A DNA stretch of 64,000 bases from Metabacillus niabensis (GCF_020524345.1 NZ_JAIVLH010000002.1:186001-250000); one strand, 5' to 3'. Counted from the stretch's first letter, positions 17,980-27,230 are shown. Made by a program: numbers and translations. The notes: generated by a model from the sequence alone, not told the origin.

Positions 17980-19305
17980 TTAGAACATACTAGGATCATT
18001 TACATACGATTCAAGTAACTGAATAAATTCCTGATTATCATAATCATTTGCATAGTCCATTGCTGACAAGCCATCTGTATCTTGTAATGTTGGATCAGCC
18101 CCAGATTCGAGCAGTAATTTTCCTGATTCAAGATCACCCGCAACAACGGCTGACATTAACGGCGTCCATCCGTAATCATCTTGATGATTCGGATCTGCAC
18201 CATATTCAAGAAGCATTGGAACAAAATCCAGTTTTTCATTCATAATGGCAATCATCAGTGCACTTTCGCCAAATTCATTAATCGTATTAGGATCTGCCCC
18301 ATCCTCTAATAATTGTTCACCTGTTTCCTGATCATCATCAACAATTGATTGCATTAAAGGTTCGTCCTCATAACTATATTCATCTTCGTAGCTATATGGA
18401 TCTGCAAATCCACTTAAGAAATCAAGCTTGGAGATTATGAATGCAGTTCCTACGGTTAATCCAATAAATAACCCTGGCAACAGGAAGAAAACCAGGATAA
18501 TGATAAACACAACTTGTTTTGTTTTACTTACTAATGTTACTGATGGTTGGTTATCATCATTCATAAATGTTTCAATTTCGTGTATTCTTTTTGGAATTGG
18601 CGGATGAGTTGACAATAATTCTGTGAGAGTTGCAAAAAAACCTTTTTTCTCATTATATTGCTCTAAAAATTCATTTAAATTGACTTTGTTATATAATCGT
18701 CTCCCTGCTGCTAATATTAATAATCCATTGATTGCATTTTGAGGTTTTTCTGTATAATAAGCGGCCATTCGATCACAAGTATATTCAGCCATTCGCAGAT
18801 AACTAGTCCCCAAGAATGGAATCCACATAGCTAACGATACAAAGATACTTTTTGTAATGTGATTTCGTTTTAAATGAGCAAGTTCGTGAGCAATAATATA
18901 ATCAATATCAAAATCCGGGGATTCATCAGCGATATCAACAAAATCTGAATATAAAACAACCATATTTTTTCCCGAGATCGCTAGTACTTTTGTCGCAAAC
19001 GCATTTAATAAACCACCAGATTCAAGAATATAAACCTCTGGAATATTTTTTAATTCCATTTTTGTTGAAAGCTGTACAACTTTTTCATATAAATCCGGAA
19101 ACTGTGTTTCACGAAGTCGAACACCATTTAACTGAATATGTGACATTGAAATAACGTGTGAAAAAAGCGAAAGAAGAGCAAATGCTAAAAAAATAAAAAC
19201 ACCAACAATAGATATTAGTAAATATAAAGCAGCTAAACACGTCGTGATCACACAGATAATAAAAAGGGTTTCCTCATGCTTATGTACTAATTGATTTTCT
19301 TTCAT
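17980..19305 (-). CDS. M48 zinc metalloprotease with C-terminal ankyrin repeats
   Basis: Membrane protease of 441 residues. Two N-terminal helices (~14-54) precede the peptidase domain with the HExxH motif in IIAHELAHLKRNH (H140, E141, H144) and a downstream Glu in RMAEYTCDRMA (E174) as third zinc ligand. Another helix lies near residues 260-285. The last ~120 residues are ankyrin repeats: LLEDGADPNTINEFGESALM, LLEYGADPNHQDDYGWTPLM and LLLESGADPTLQDTDGLSAM. ATG 19305 was preferred because AAAGGAG lies ~11 bases upstream. HtpX-like proteases clear damaged membrane proteins; the ankyrin part presumably recruits a partner. This fusion is unusual. Confidence 0.88.
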   Translation of the reverse strand: MKENQLVHKHEETLFIICVITTCLAALYLLISIVGVFIFLAFALLSLFSHVISMSHIQLNGVRLRETQFPDLYEKVVQLSTKMELKNIPEVYILESGGLLNAFATKVLAISGKNMVVLYSDFVDIADESPDFDIDYIIAHELAHLKRNHITKSIFVSLAMWIPFLGTSYLRMAEYTCDRMAAYYTEKPQNAINGLLILAAGRRLYNKVNLNEFLEQYNEKKGFFATLTELLSTHPPIPKRIHEIETFMNDDNQPSVTLVSKTKQVVFIIILVFFLLPGLFIGLTVGTAFIISKLDFLSGFADPYSYEDEYSYEDEPLMQSIVDDDQETGEQLLEDGADPNTINEFGESALMIAIMNEKLDFVPMLLEYGADPNHQDDYGWTPLMSAVVAGDLESGKLLLESGADPTLQDTDGLSAMDYANDYDNQEFIQLLESYVNDPSMF

Positions 19306-19401
19306 GTAAAAAATGACTCCTTTATAACAATAATTTCTGTTTATTTTCTCTAAAAAAGATACACATAAAAAATGACAAGACATGTGTATCATATGGTATG
19401 T

Positions 19402-20052
19402 TTACTTCTCTGGTCCCTCCCATTTATTTTTAGAGATTAAGTTTTGTAAATCCTTTCTTTTTTCCCATTTTGCCGATTCTAAGATCGGTGCCTTTGGATA
19501 AACATCTGTATAACCCAATGAAATGAGAGCAACCGGATCGATATGTGGAGGTATTTCTAAAATTTCACGGATATCAGCCTTTTTATAAAAACTAACCCAG
19601 CCCATTGCTATGCCTTCTACACATGAAGCTAACCACATATTTTGAATTGCACAAGCTGTTGACATCATATCAGTTTCCGGAATTGAATTTCTCCCAAGCA
19701 CATGGGCTCCTCCTCTGGTTGGATCACATGTAACACAGACCGTAATTGGAGCTTCCTTAATTCCTTCAATTTTTAATTTAAGAAATGATGATGCCCTTTC
19801 GTCCCCTTCATAGTGAATAGCAAGTGCTCTTCTTTCTTTATCAGCAGCCCAAGCTAGCTTTTCTTTCAATTCGTTGGAATCATTTAAAATAAAATTCCAA
19901 GGCTGCATAAATCCTACTGATGGTGCTTGATGTGCTGCTTTCAATATTCGCTCTACAGCATCTGCAGGTACCGGTTTATTATTAAAACTCCGCACATCTC
20001 TTCTTGTTGCAATTACTTTGTATAATGCATCTTTCTCTTCTTGGGAAAACAT
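19402..20052 (-). CDS. bluB: 5,6-dimethylbenzimidazole synthase BluB
   Basis: Oxygen-dependent nitroreductase-fold enzyme that fragments FMNH2 to 5,6-dimethylbenzimidazole, the lower ligand of cobalamin. Recognised by ATRRDVRSFNNKPVPADAVE, the highly typical APSVGFMQPWNFI, VTCDPTRGGAHVLGRNSIPE and GMGWVSFY-like AMGWVSFYKKADIREILEIP, which are specific to BluB rather than general nitroreductases. 216 residues from ATG 20052 (GAGGTG eight bases upstream; a TTG at 20058 is too close to it). No cobalamin gene or cobalamin riboswitch is adjacent, so it is an orphan here. Confidence 0.88.
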   Translation of the reverse strand: MFSQEEKDALYKVIATRRDVRSFNNKPVPADAVERILKAAHQAPSVGFMQPWNFILNDSNELKEKLAWAADKERRALAIHYEGDERASSFLKLKIEGIKEAPITVCVTCDPTRGGAHVLGRNSIPETDMMSTACAIQNMWLASCVEGIAMGWVSFYKKADIREILEIPPHIDPVALISLGYTDVYPKAPILESAKWEKRKDLQNLISKNKWEGPEK

Positions 20053-20158
20053 GTTCAATACACCTCAAATCAGATGAATTTAAAACTAACAAGCTAGGTC
20101 ACTCTTAATCTAGTATACGTGCGTTTATACAAAAGTAGACAAAATGAAAAATGAAAAT

Positions 20159-20186
20159 CCGCCCAGTATAACTGAGCGGGGAAATT
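20159..20186 (-). terminator. Hairpin terminator downstream of 46-residue gene
   Basis: CCGCCCAGT and ACTGAGCGG pair with one mismatch around a three-base loop; U-rich runs lie on both sides. Probably ends the minus-strand transcript of the small gene at 20289-20429. Confidence 0.6.
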
Positions 20187-20288
20187 TTTTTAATCACAGA
20201 GAAATTTAACTCAATAGATATCATCATATAAGAATAGATAGGAAATATCAACATAATTTTGGATAATTTTACAAAATAAATATAATGT

Positions 20289-20429
20289 TTATTCTTCCCC
20301 TTTTTCATCATAAGCAATTAAAACGATGTTCTCATTTGTTTCATTACGAAGTTCGGTTTCTAGTGTAAGGATTTTTTGTAGTTGATCAGAATCTAAATGT
20401 GCAACCGGAAATTTTTCAAACATATTCAT
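20289..20429 (-). CDS. Small acidic protein, 46 residues
   Basis: ATG 20429 has AAAGGAGG ten bases upstream; the frame runs [20 protein letters not shown] to a TAA at 20289, ending IAYDEKGEE. The good ribosome binding site and acidic amphipathic composition support a real gene. It is below common length cut-offs and overlaps a spurious longer frame. No family recognised. Confidence 0.6.
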   Translation of the reverse strand: MNMFEKFPVAHLDSDQLQKILTLETELRNETNENIVLIAYDEKGEE

Positions 20430-20614
20430 CGACCGTTTTCCTCCTTTATAACAGTACGCAATTAATGCCTTTACATCTATGTTTCCCTCTTATGAAAAAG
20501 GATATACGGAGATCTGAAAGCAGAATGATATTATTTAGCATTTTGGGCAAAATAAATTTGAGCATCTCATATCAGTGCTTAAAGTTCCTAAACCATTCAA
20601 AGGGGTGTTGTACA

Positions 20615-20800
20615 ATGGCAAGAAATAAATTGGTCGTGCCTGGTGCAGAAAATGCTCTGAATTCCATGAAAGAGGAAATAGCGAATGAATTTGGGGTACA
20701 ACTTGGAGCTGATACAACTGCTCGTGCAAATGGTTCAGTTGGTGGAGAAATGACAAAGCGTTTAGTCGCTATGGCTGAAAATCAACTTCGAAACCAATAA
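20615..20800 (+). CDS. Alpha/beta-type small acid-soluble spore protein (SASP)
   Basis: 61-residue spore DNA-coating protein. It has the GPR-protease cleavage region [20 protein letters not shown] and the C-terminal signature [20 protein letters not shown], both hallmarks of alpha/beta SASP. ATG 20615 with AAGGGGTG eight bases upstream; the longer frame upstream lacks similarity. Expected to be expressed in the forespore under SigG; I could not place -35/-10 elements with confidence. Followed by its own terminator. Direct evidence for a sporulating host. Confidence 0.95.
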   Translation: MARNKLVVPGAENALNSMKEEIANEFGVQLGADTTARANGSVGGEMTKRLVAMAENQLRNQ

Positions 20801-20814
20801 TGTGATGTACCTTT

Positions 20815-20844
20815 AGGGACCTGGAATCATCTGGGTCCCTTTTT
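20815..20844 (+). terminator. Intrinsic terminator of SASP gene
   Basis: AGGGACC, 12-base loop, GGTCCCT and then TTTT, 14 bases after the SASP stop. Confidence 0.88.
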
Positions 20845-20892
20845 CACATAATTCTAAACACAACCAGCTTCATTATTCATAATTAATAAAGT

Positions 20893-20928
20893 AAAAAAAC
20901 CTGAATCCACTAACTGTGAATTCAGGTT
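20893..20928 (-). terminator. Intrinsic terminator of TRAP operon
   Basis: On the minus strand AACCTGAAT, inner CAC/GTG pairing, ATTCAGGTT, then seven U; eight bases beyond the permease stop at 20937. Confidence 0.9.
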
Positions 20929-20936
20929 ATGCTTGC

Positions 20937-22907
20937 TTAATTTGACATTTTTAATGTATTCTCTTTATCTCGTTTCCAAAAAATTTGTAACGCAAGTAAT
21001 GTAACGAAGGTAATGATTCCGGTTATATCGGAGATTCCTTCCGGATAGATTAACAGCAATCCTGTAATGATCGCGATAATTCGTTCCGCCCAGTGTAACT
21101 TTCTAAACCAATACCCGATGATACCTGCACCAATCGCAATCATTCCTGAGAATGCTGTGATGATGACCCAGACTAACTCAAACCAAGTTGTGTCGATCAT
21201 GAGTAACTGTGGAGAAAGGACAAAGATATACGGGATTATGAAAGCAGCTATGGCTAGTTTTGCAGAATTCACTCCCGTACGTAATGGTTCTCCTCCTGCC
21301 ACACCTGCGGCTGCGAATGCTGCTAATGCTACAGGTGGTGTAATATCAGCAATGATTCCAAAATAGAACACGAATAAGTGAGCTGATAAATCAGGAACAC
21401 CTAATAAAATAATAGCTGGTGCAGCAATTGTTGATGTAATAACATAGTTTGCTGTTGTCGGTGATCCCATTCCTAAAACTAATGCTGCCAACATTGTAAG
21501 CATTAATGTAGGGATTAAATATCCTCCGGCAAGATCGATTAATCCATTAGCCATTTTTAAACCAAGTCCAGTTTTCGTTACAATACCTACAATGATACCT
21601 GCTGCGGCTGTTGCAGCAGCAACTCCTAATGCTGAACGGGCACCATCAACAAGAGCTAATACAAATTCCTTAGGTCCCATTCTTGTTTCTTTATTAATTA
21701 GTCCAACAATAATCGCAATTAAAATGGAATAAAGTGCTGCATGTGTAACGATCACACCTGACATTAATAAAACAATAACGGCAATAATAGGTAGTAATAA
21801 GTAAATTTTCTTAATTACTTCTTTCCGATCAGGCATTTCTTCTTTCGTTAAACCACGTAAGCCAATTCTTTTTGCTTCAAAATGTGTCATGATCCATATA
21901 CCCGCAAAATAAAGAACTGCAGGTATGGCAGCAGCTTTGGCAATCTCCCAATACGTGATGCCTCCACCAATAAACTCTACCATCAGGAATGCAGCAGCAC
22001 CCATGATTGGCGGCATTAGCTGTCCACCTGTTGAAGCTGCTGCTTCTACTGCTCCGGCAAACTCTTTCTTATATCCAAGTTTCTTCATCATCGGTATTGT
22101 AAAAGATCCTGATGTAACAACATTTGCGACAGAGCTTCCACTAATTGTACCTTGAAGTGCACTGGAGAAAATAGCTACTTTTGCAGGTCCCCCAATTCTA
22201 CGACCCGCAATCGAAACTGCTAAATCATTAAAATATTGACCCACTCCTGTTTTAACAAGGAATGCACCAAATAAAAGGAATAAGAAAATGAAAGTTGAAG
22301 ATACAGCAAGTGGTGTACCTAAGATACCCTCAGTTGTAAAGAACATTGTTTGAACAAGTCGCTCTAAGGATAATCCCCTATGCGCCAGGAACCCCGGCAT
22401 AAACTGACCGTACAATCCATATAACAAGAATAGAACGGCAATAATCGTAATAGGAAGACCGACTGCTCTTCTTGTTGCTTCAAGAACCAACAATATTGCA
22501 ATAATCCCAATAACAAAATCCATTGTTGATAAACGTCCAACACTCATAACCAAGTCATTAAAAAATAATGGCCAGTAAGCTCCAACGGCAACACTTAATA
22601 AAGCCAATATCCCGTCGTACCATGCAATCTGAAGTTTCCCCTTTTGAAGTTTCTTCCGATTAGCAGGAAATAGTAAAAAGATTAAGGATAAGGCAAAGCC
22701 TAAGTGAACAGTTCTTTGTATTTGTGCTGTAAATACACCAAAAATGGCCGTGTACAGCTGGAATAGGGAGAATGCTAATAAACCTAAAAATGCTATCCAA
22801 CCAATAATTCCAGTAAGCTTTCTTGTTCCAGCCTCAGGATCATATTTCTCTAAAAGTGCCTGTTGCTCTTCTTCGGTTAAAGTCTTTATTTCTTCTTTAT
22901 TGCTCAC
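20937..22907 (-). CDS. TRAP transporter fused permease (DctQM type), TAXI group
   Basis: Secondary importer membrane subunit of 656 residues, with fused small (4-helix) and large (12-helix) permease parts. The large part shows SALQGTISGSSVANVVTSGS, FTIPMMKKLGYKKEFAGAVE, AASTGGQLMPPIMGAAAFLM and a matching second half GMGSPTTANYVITSTIAAPA, the inverted-repeat signature of DctM proteins. Works with the TAXI binding protein encoded upstream, using an ion gradient. The start overlaps the DUF1850 gene by 11 bases. Substrate unknown; glutamate or other dicarboxylates are reported for some TAXI systems. Confidence 0.93.
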   Translation of the reverse strand: MSNKEEIKTLTEEEQQALLEKYDPEAGTRKLTGIIGWIAFLGLLAFSLFQLYTAIFGVFTAQIQRTVHLGFALSLIFLLFPANRKKLQKGKLQIAWYDGILALLSVAVGAYWPLFFNDLVMSVGRLSTMDFVIGIIAILLVLEATRRAVGLPITIIAVLFLLYGLYGQFMPGFLAHRGLSLERLVQTMFFTTEGILGTPLAVSSTFIFLFLLFGAFLVKTGVGQYFNDLAVSIAGRRIGGPAKVAIFSSALQGTISGSSVANVVTSGSFTIPMMKKLGYKKEFAGAVEAAASTGGQLMPPIMGAAAFLMVEFIGGGITYWEIAKAAAIPAVLYFAGIWIMTHFEAKRIGLRGLTKEEMPDRKEVIKKIYLLLPIIAVIVLLMSGVIVTHAALYSILIAIIVGLINKETRMGPKEFVLALVDGARSALGVAAATAAAGIIVGIVTKTGLGLKMANGLIDLAGGYLIPTLMLTMLAALVLGMGSPTTANYVITSTIAAPAIILLGVPDLSAHLFVFYFGIIADITPPVALAAFAAAGVAGGEPLRTGVNSAKLAIAAFIIPYIFVLSPQLLMIDTTWFELVWVIITAFSGMIAIGAGIIGYWFRKLHWAERIIAIITGLLLIYPEGISDITGIITFVTLLALQIFWKRDKENTLKMSN

Positions 22908-23418
22908 TGATGTTCACTCCTTTCAATTGCTCCCAATATGAAATTTTTTGTGGTGATATTCTTATCCAGGTTCCTGGTTTTATAAAATTAGATAATGTAT
23001 ATGTGTGGTCCTTATAAATCATTCGATGATCCGCTCTCACTTGTCCGAGTCTTAAATCAATATATGGAAAATGACGATTCATATTTGTAATATAGTATGT
23101 ACCATTTTTTACCTCAAATACCTCGTCACCTTCAGCATTAGAAGGCATTCCAACCGCAAAATCTTTGTAAGAAAGCTCTTTTAGCGTAATCTCTTTTTCA
23201 GAGGCGGAATATGTTTCAACAACATCTGAGAGGTGAATGGAATGGGTGTATTTAATTCGAAAGGTATCTTCATTTTTTATAGGTAAAAAAGCGAGAATTT
23301 CGTCTTTATCTTCATAGGTAAAGGCAATAATTGATTTATAAGGAAAGAAAATTAAAAATGCGATAAGCGATAGTAGAGGTATGATCATTAATACTAATTT
23401 TAGTTTCATAATACCCAT
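22897..23418 (-). CDS. DUF1850 protein of TRAP-TAXI operon
   Basis: 173 residues with an N-terminal membrane helix (~5-25) and a compact external domain. FRIKYTHSIHLSDVVETYSA and GMPSNAEGDEVF are typical of DUF1850 proteins, which regularly accompany TAXI-type TRAP permeases. The ATG is preceded by AGGGATGGGT. The gene ends inside the permease gene, indicating coupled translation. Its role is unknown; a helper in presenting substrate or assembling the permease is an inference. Confidence 0.82.
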   Translation of the reverse strand: MGIMKLKLVLMIIPLLSLIAFLIFFPYKSIIAFTYEDKDEILAFLPIKNEDTFRIKYTHSIHLSDVVETYSASEKEITLKELSYKDFAVGMPSNAEGDEVFEVKNGTYYITNMNRHFPYIDLRLGQVRADHRMIYKDHTYTLSNFIKPGTWIRISPQKISYWEQLKGVNISEQ

Positions 23419-23444
23419 CCCTTACATACATAAAACATATGAAA

Positions 23445-23472
23445 TCGATAGACCGCTCATGCGATCTATCGA
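23445..23472 (-). terminator. Intergenic hairpin between TAXI binding protein and DUF1850 gene
   Basis: TCGATAGACCGC and GCGATCTATCGA pair with one mismatch around a four-base loop. No long U-tract follows on the minus strand, so it is more likely a partial attenuator or 3' stabiliser that keeps binding-protein mRNA in excess of permease mRNA. Confidence 0.6.
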
Positions 23473-23485
23473 CATGTAAAAGCTT

Positions 23486-24487
23486 TTATTTTGAAATGCC
23501 TTTTTCTTCAAAATATTTGGCTGCTCCAGGATGTAGCTCCATTTCACCTAAACCTTCTAGTGCTGTTTCAGCTTTAATAAGCTCTCCTTTTGCATGAGTG
23601 ATTTGGTCAGTGTTTTCAAACATTGCTTTTGTCATCTCATAAACCAAATTCTCGTCAAGATCTTTAGAAGCGACTAACATTGCTTTAACAGCAACCGTCT
23701 TCACTTCAGAATCAATCTTGTATGTTCCACTTGGTACTGTATCTTCTGAGTAATATGGATATTTTTCCACTAACTCAGCAATTTTATCATCTGCGAGCGG
23801 AACAATTACAACATCTGCTTGTGCAGACAATGCTTCAACTGCACCTGTAGGAGTACCGGCTGTAACGAATGCTGCATCAATATTACCTGATTGGATTCCA
23901 TCGGTAGACTCATCAAACGATAAGTTTTGAGCTTTAATATCATCAGTTGTTAGACCGTGGATTTCAAGAATTTGCATCGCATTGATGTAAACACCTGATC
24001 CAGGAGCACCGATTGATACTGATTTTCCTTTTAAATCCTCAACTGATTTTATGCCGCTATCTGCAGTTGTAACAAGTTGAATTGTTTCAGGGTAAAGAGA
24101 TGCAATTGCTTGGATGTTATCGATAGCAGCGCCATCAAACATTTCTTTTCCTTCAATAGCATAAGAAGCAATGTCTGTTTGAGAGAAAGCAATTTCAGCT
24201 TCACCATTTCTCAAAGTTTCCATGTTCTCTGCAGAAGCACCTGATGTTTGAGGTGTAATATTTGCATCTGTGTTATCAGAAATAATATTTCCGATTTGTC
24301 CACCAAGTGGATAATATGTACCACCAGTACCACCAGTTAATAGGCTAAGGTTTTGTTTCCCGCCATCAGTGCCGCCTTCTTCACCAGCACCGCTTGTCCC
24401 ACCTTCATTACCACCGCCACAAGCAGTAATAATCATTGCAAGTGTAAGAACCATGATGAATAAAAAACTACTACGAAGTTTTTTCAA
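23486..24487 (-). CDS. TAXI-family TRAP transporter solute-binding lipoprotein
   Basis: 333-residue periplasmic-type binding protein. Signal plus lipobox MIITACGGG anchors it to the membrane, followed by a Gly/Glu-rich linker. The mature start SLLTGGTGGTYYPLGGQIGN is the TAXI signature, and ATSGASAENMETL-like QTSGASAENMETLRNGEAEI supports it. TTG 24487 was chosen because AAGGGGG lies seven bases upstream. It heads the three-gene TRAP operon. Confidence 0.92.
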   Translation of the reverse strand: MKKLRSSFLFIMVLTLAMIITACGGGNEGGTSGAGEEGGTDGGKQNLSLLTGGTGGTYYPLGGQIGNIISDNTDANITPQTSGASAENMETLRNGEAEIAFSQTDIASYAIEGKEMFDGAAIDNIQAIASLYPETIQLVTTADSGIKSVEDLKGKSVSIGAPGSGVYINAMQILEIHGLTTDDIKAQNLSFDESTDGIQSGNIDAAFVTAGTPTGAVEALSAQADVVIVPLADDKIAELVEKYPYYSEDTVPSGTYKIDSEVKTVAVKAMLVASKDLDENLVYEMTKAMFENTDQITHAKGELIKAETALEGLGEMELHPGAAKYFEEKGISK

Positions 24488-24653
24488 AGTGTAGCCCCCT
24501 TTTTTTGGTAAAATTGTGTATAAAAAGCACATCATTATACTACCATAGGTTATATTAAGCTTGTCAAATGAAATGTTAGATATTTCGACATAGTGTTTTG
24601 TATTTTTTCGGATGTGTGTTATCGAATTTTCATGATTCTATCAAACTTACAAA

Positions 24654-24685
24654 ATGAGCACATCCTATATAGTGGATGTGCTCAT
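24654..24685 (-). terminator. Intrinsic terminator of M14 carboxypeptidase gene
   Basis: ATGAGCACATCC and GGATGTGCTCAT form a perfect 12-base-pair stem followed by TTTTGT on the minus strand, 12 bases after the stop. Confidence 0.88.
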
Positions 24686-24696
24686 ATCATGTTTTG

Positions 24697-25761
24697 TCAT
24701 TCGTCAGATTCTTCATTTGGACGATTTGTCTGTGTTGGTAGAGTGTCCCAAAAACTCGTATCTGCGGTATCAATTGAACCATCTGCAATGGCTCTGACAG
24801 TAGTATCTAGTGTTAAAATTGTTTGTTTAATTAAATATCCATTGCTTTTTTGGCCAAGAGCGTAAGATTCGATATAATGATCTGACATTCCACGCATTTC
24901 AAATAATAGTGTAGAGATATCATATCGAACGGCTGCACCATTACGCCCTATATTTTCACCATTTCCCCCATTGTATTTTCCAATATGACCCCATCCGGTA
25001 TTTTCAAGTGTATGATAGACAACTGACCCTAGTTTTTTCGAGCGCTCTAGGACTTCAGGTTTTACGTTAGCATTTGTAGGATACAAAATCGAACCGGATA
25101 CAAGTTCACCCTCTGTTTCACTTCGAGTACCTTGATGGTGAAGATCGATCATATAATCAATGTTGTATTTGGCAAAAACATTTTCATGAAGAACCCTTGC
25201 TTCTGGTTCCATTTCACTTGGAGCTTTATCATGCTCACGGTTTAAATCAACATTATTGGCATTATAACGAGTTAAGTGACGATCTCCATCAGCTAAGTAA
25301 TTGTCTAATGAAAAGTTAACGTCCCCCATTGCTCCATCTGCATTAAGCATCGGAATGATAAGGATATTCACATTATCTAATACACCCTTGGTTTTATTAG
25401 TTCCTAAGTGTTTAATAAATTCAAGTGCTCCTTCTGTTGTCAATTGCTCATTTCCATGTTGCTGTGTTAAGAATAATATGGTCGGATTTTGTGGATTTGA
25501 TATGTATTTCGCCATGTAGATATCTCTGCCTTTGACCGTTTGTCCAATGACTTCAAGCTCCATTTTATCCTGCTTGTTATCCTGCGTTTTTAAATACTCC
25601 ACTAAACTATCATATGTATGAAGAATGGATGTTTGGATGGATCCATTACCAGTGTTTGGCCCGTTACCGACTGCACCGACTGGTAAGGAAACAACTGTCA
25701 TTGCTCCAAAAGCTAATAGACTTGATAGTGACGCAGATACTATTTTTCTTTTTAGATTCAT
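24697..25761 (-). CDS. Secreted M14-family zinc carboxypeptidase
   Basis: Exported metallopeptidase of 354 residues with a classic signal peptide (basic MNLKRK, hydrophobic core, PVGA). Zinc ligands are H102 and E105 in TQQHGNEQ and H208/H209 in YMIDLHHQG; NADG and VDLNREH supply substrate-binding residues and E288 in LLFEMRG is the likely catalytic Glu. ATG 25761 is preferred to 25767 since GGGAGG is nine bases away. It releases C-terminal residues from peptides or trims murein peptides; specificity cannot be read. A single transcription unit. Confidence 0.9.
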   Translation of the reverse strand: MNLKRKIVSASLSSLLAFGAMTVVSLPVGAVGNGPNTGNGSIQTSILHTYDSLVEYLKTQDNKQDKMELEVIGQTVKGRDIYMAKYISNPQNPTILFLTQQHGNEQLTTEGALEFIKHLGTNKTKGVLDNVNILIIPMLNADGAMGDVNFSLDNYLADGDRHLTRYNANNVDLNREHDKAPSEMEPEARVLHENVFAKYNIDYMIDLHHQGTRSETEGELVSGSILYPTNANVKPEVLERSKKLGSVVYHTLENTGWGHIGKYNGGNGENIGRNGAAVRYDISTLLFEMRGMSDHYIESYALGQKSNGYLIKQTILTLDTTVRAIADGSIDTADTSFWDTLPTQTNRPNEESDE

Positions 25762-26171
25762 TATCATATTCCTCCCATATTTTATAGATTTATATTGTTA
25801 TTGTACTGTTTTAGTAACCTTGTTTTAATAGCAGAGAAATCCTATCATTTTGACATAATTAGCAGATCTTATTGAAATGAAATAGTGTTGTTTCTATCTT
25901 TAATATTATATTTTTATAGTGAAAAAGGACGTGGGGAGAGATAGAAAACAGGTATTTTGACTGAAATACTAGTAATTTATTTTTATTTTTGGTTCTAAAG
26001 TATCTAGTTGATTATGATCCTGTATATTTTTTGTCGAAGGAAAATTAGTATCGAGCTTATTCTCGATATTGTTGAAATATTTTCTATTTTCAGTGGTTAT
26101 TCTCTATTCTGAGGATTTATTTACTATTTTACGTACTTTATTTTCGATTAGAAAAAAACGACACAAACCCT
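25762..26171. other. Non-coding AT-rich stretch upstream of M14 gene
   Basis: About 400 bases with no frame carrying a ribosome binding site. It should contain the M14 promoter. I saw no riboswitch-like conserved block, only scattered short A/T tracts. Confidence 0.5.
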
Positions 26172-26203
26172 CAAAAAAAGAACAACCATTACTGGAAGTT
26201 CTC
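26172..26203 (-). terminator. Intrinsic terminator of ABC-Rieske operon
   Basis: On the minus strand AGAAC, CCA, four-base loop, TGG, GTTCT with small internal mismatches, then seven U; 29 bases beyond the Rieske gene stop. Confidence 0.8.
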
Positions 26204-26231
26204 AATTAGTTTTCATATGATTCTATTTAGC

Positions 26232-27224
26232 TTACTCTGTTCCAAACGTTAAACCTACTTCCATCAGAAACTTTCGGTAAGCAATGCTCACACGGTCACT
26301 CTTCAAGTGCAATTCGGCTTGAAGATCCAAAGGCAACAATTCAGGCTTTTGGTTTTCGACAATTACACGATCTTGCTCGATTAATAGATCCTGAAATTGT
26401 ATAAATATATTTTCGTCCTCCTCAAGTGCATAATTTCGCTCCATGATCATATATGCTTTGCTTTTCTTTTCATTTACAGGTAAAACAATAAGATATAAAT
26501 CAAAGAATTCTTCTGAATCATCAATACTTTTTCTAAATCCGGCACATAAGGGATTAAACACTTTGTATGTGTATTTTGCTTGTACATCGTGACCTCTCCC
26601 GTCAGGATCAGGCTGATAAATATCAATTTCATCTGAAATCAGGACTCCGTCTTTTTGATAAACATGGTAATCACTAATTTCCGGAAATTGACTATCACCT
26701 AATAATCCTTCGTGAACAAACATCAAATGGGAAACATCTAAAAAGTTTTCAATCACTCTTGGACCTGCTGCTTCCAATTCATATGGACCCATTTTTACCT
26801 GATTATTTTGTGAACAGTCAGATGTTAGTTCACCAATTTTTGGCTTTGACATTTCCGGTTCTCCTAAACAAACCCATATGAAGCCAAGCTCTTCTGTACA
26901 ATAATAGGTAATCGTTTTTGCTTTGGTTGGAATGGCTTTTCCTGCAGGCAAGGCAGGTATGCGTGTACATGTTCCACAACTATTATATGTCCATCCATGA
27001 TAAGGGCATATAATCTCATCATTTACGACTTTCCCGAGAGAAAGCGGAACGCCCCGGTGGATACATAAATCTTTAAAGGCATAAACACCTTGAGAGGTTC
27101 GAAAAACCACAACTTTTTCTCCTAATATTTCAATAGCTTTAGGCTGTTCATTTAATTCATTTGACAGTAAAACCGGATGCCATTGATGAATTAAAACTGG
27201 GACTTTTACAATCAATGTTGTCAT
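26232..27224 (-). CDS. Rieske non-heme iron oxygenase, demethylase-like
   Basis: Terminal oxygenase component of 330 residues. Rieske [2Fe-2S] ligands are C54-x-H56 (DLCIHRGVPLSLG) and C73-xx-H76 (IICPYHGWTY). The mononuclear iron site is in ENFLDVSHLMFVHEGLLG (H166, H171, with an Asp in the C-terminal half). The short length and an end reading DRVSIAYRKFL resemble Rieske O-/N-demethylases such as vanillate and methylxanthine demethylases. ATG 27224 directly abuts AAAGG; TTG 27215 has better spacing, so the start is uncertain. Last gene of the importer operon, six bases after the BMP gene. No reductase is nearby. Confidence 0.87.
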   Translation of the reverse strand: MTTLIVKVPVLIHQWHPVLLSNELNEQPKAIEILGEKVVVFRTSQGVYAFKDLCIHRGVPLSLGKVVNDEIICPYHGWTYNSCGTCTRIPALPAGKAIPTKAKTITYYCTEELGFIWVCLGEPEMSKPKIGELTSDCSQNNQVKMGPYELEAAGPRVIENFLDVSHLMFVHEGLLGDSQFPEISDYHVYQKDGVLISDEIDIYQPDPDGRGHDVQAKYTYKVFNPLCAGFRKSIDDSEEFFDLYLIVLPVNEKKSKAYMIMERNYALEEDENIFIQFQDLLIEQDRVIVENQKPELLPLDLQAELHLKSDRVSIAYRKFLMEVGLTFGTE

Positions 27225-27230
27225 CCTTTC

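Noticed and set aside
19306-20288. Cobalamin riboswitch near bluB
   Set aside because: No B12-box-like sequence or long structured leader is present upstream of bluB.
20105-20317. 70-codon minus-strand frame
   Set aside because: It overlaps a better supported 46-residue gene and a terminator hairpin, and has no ribosome binding site.
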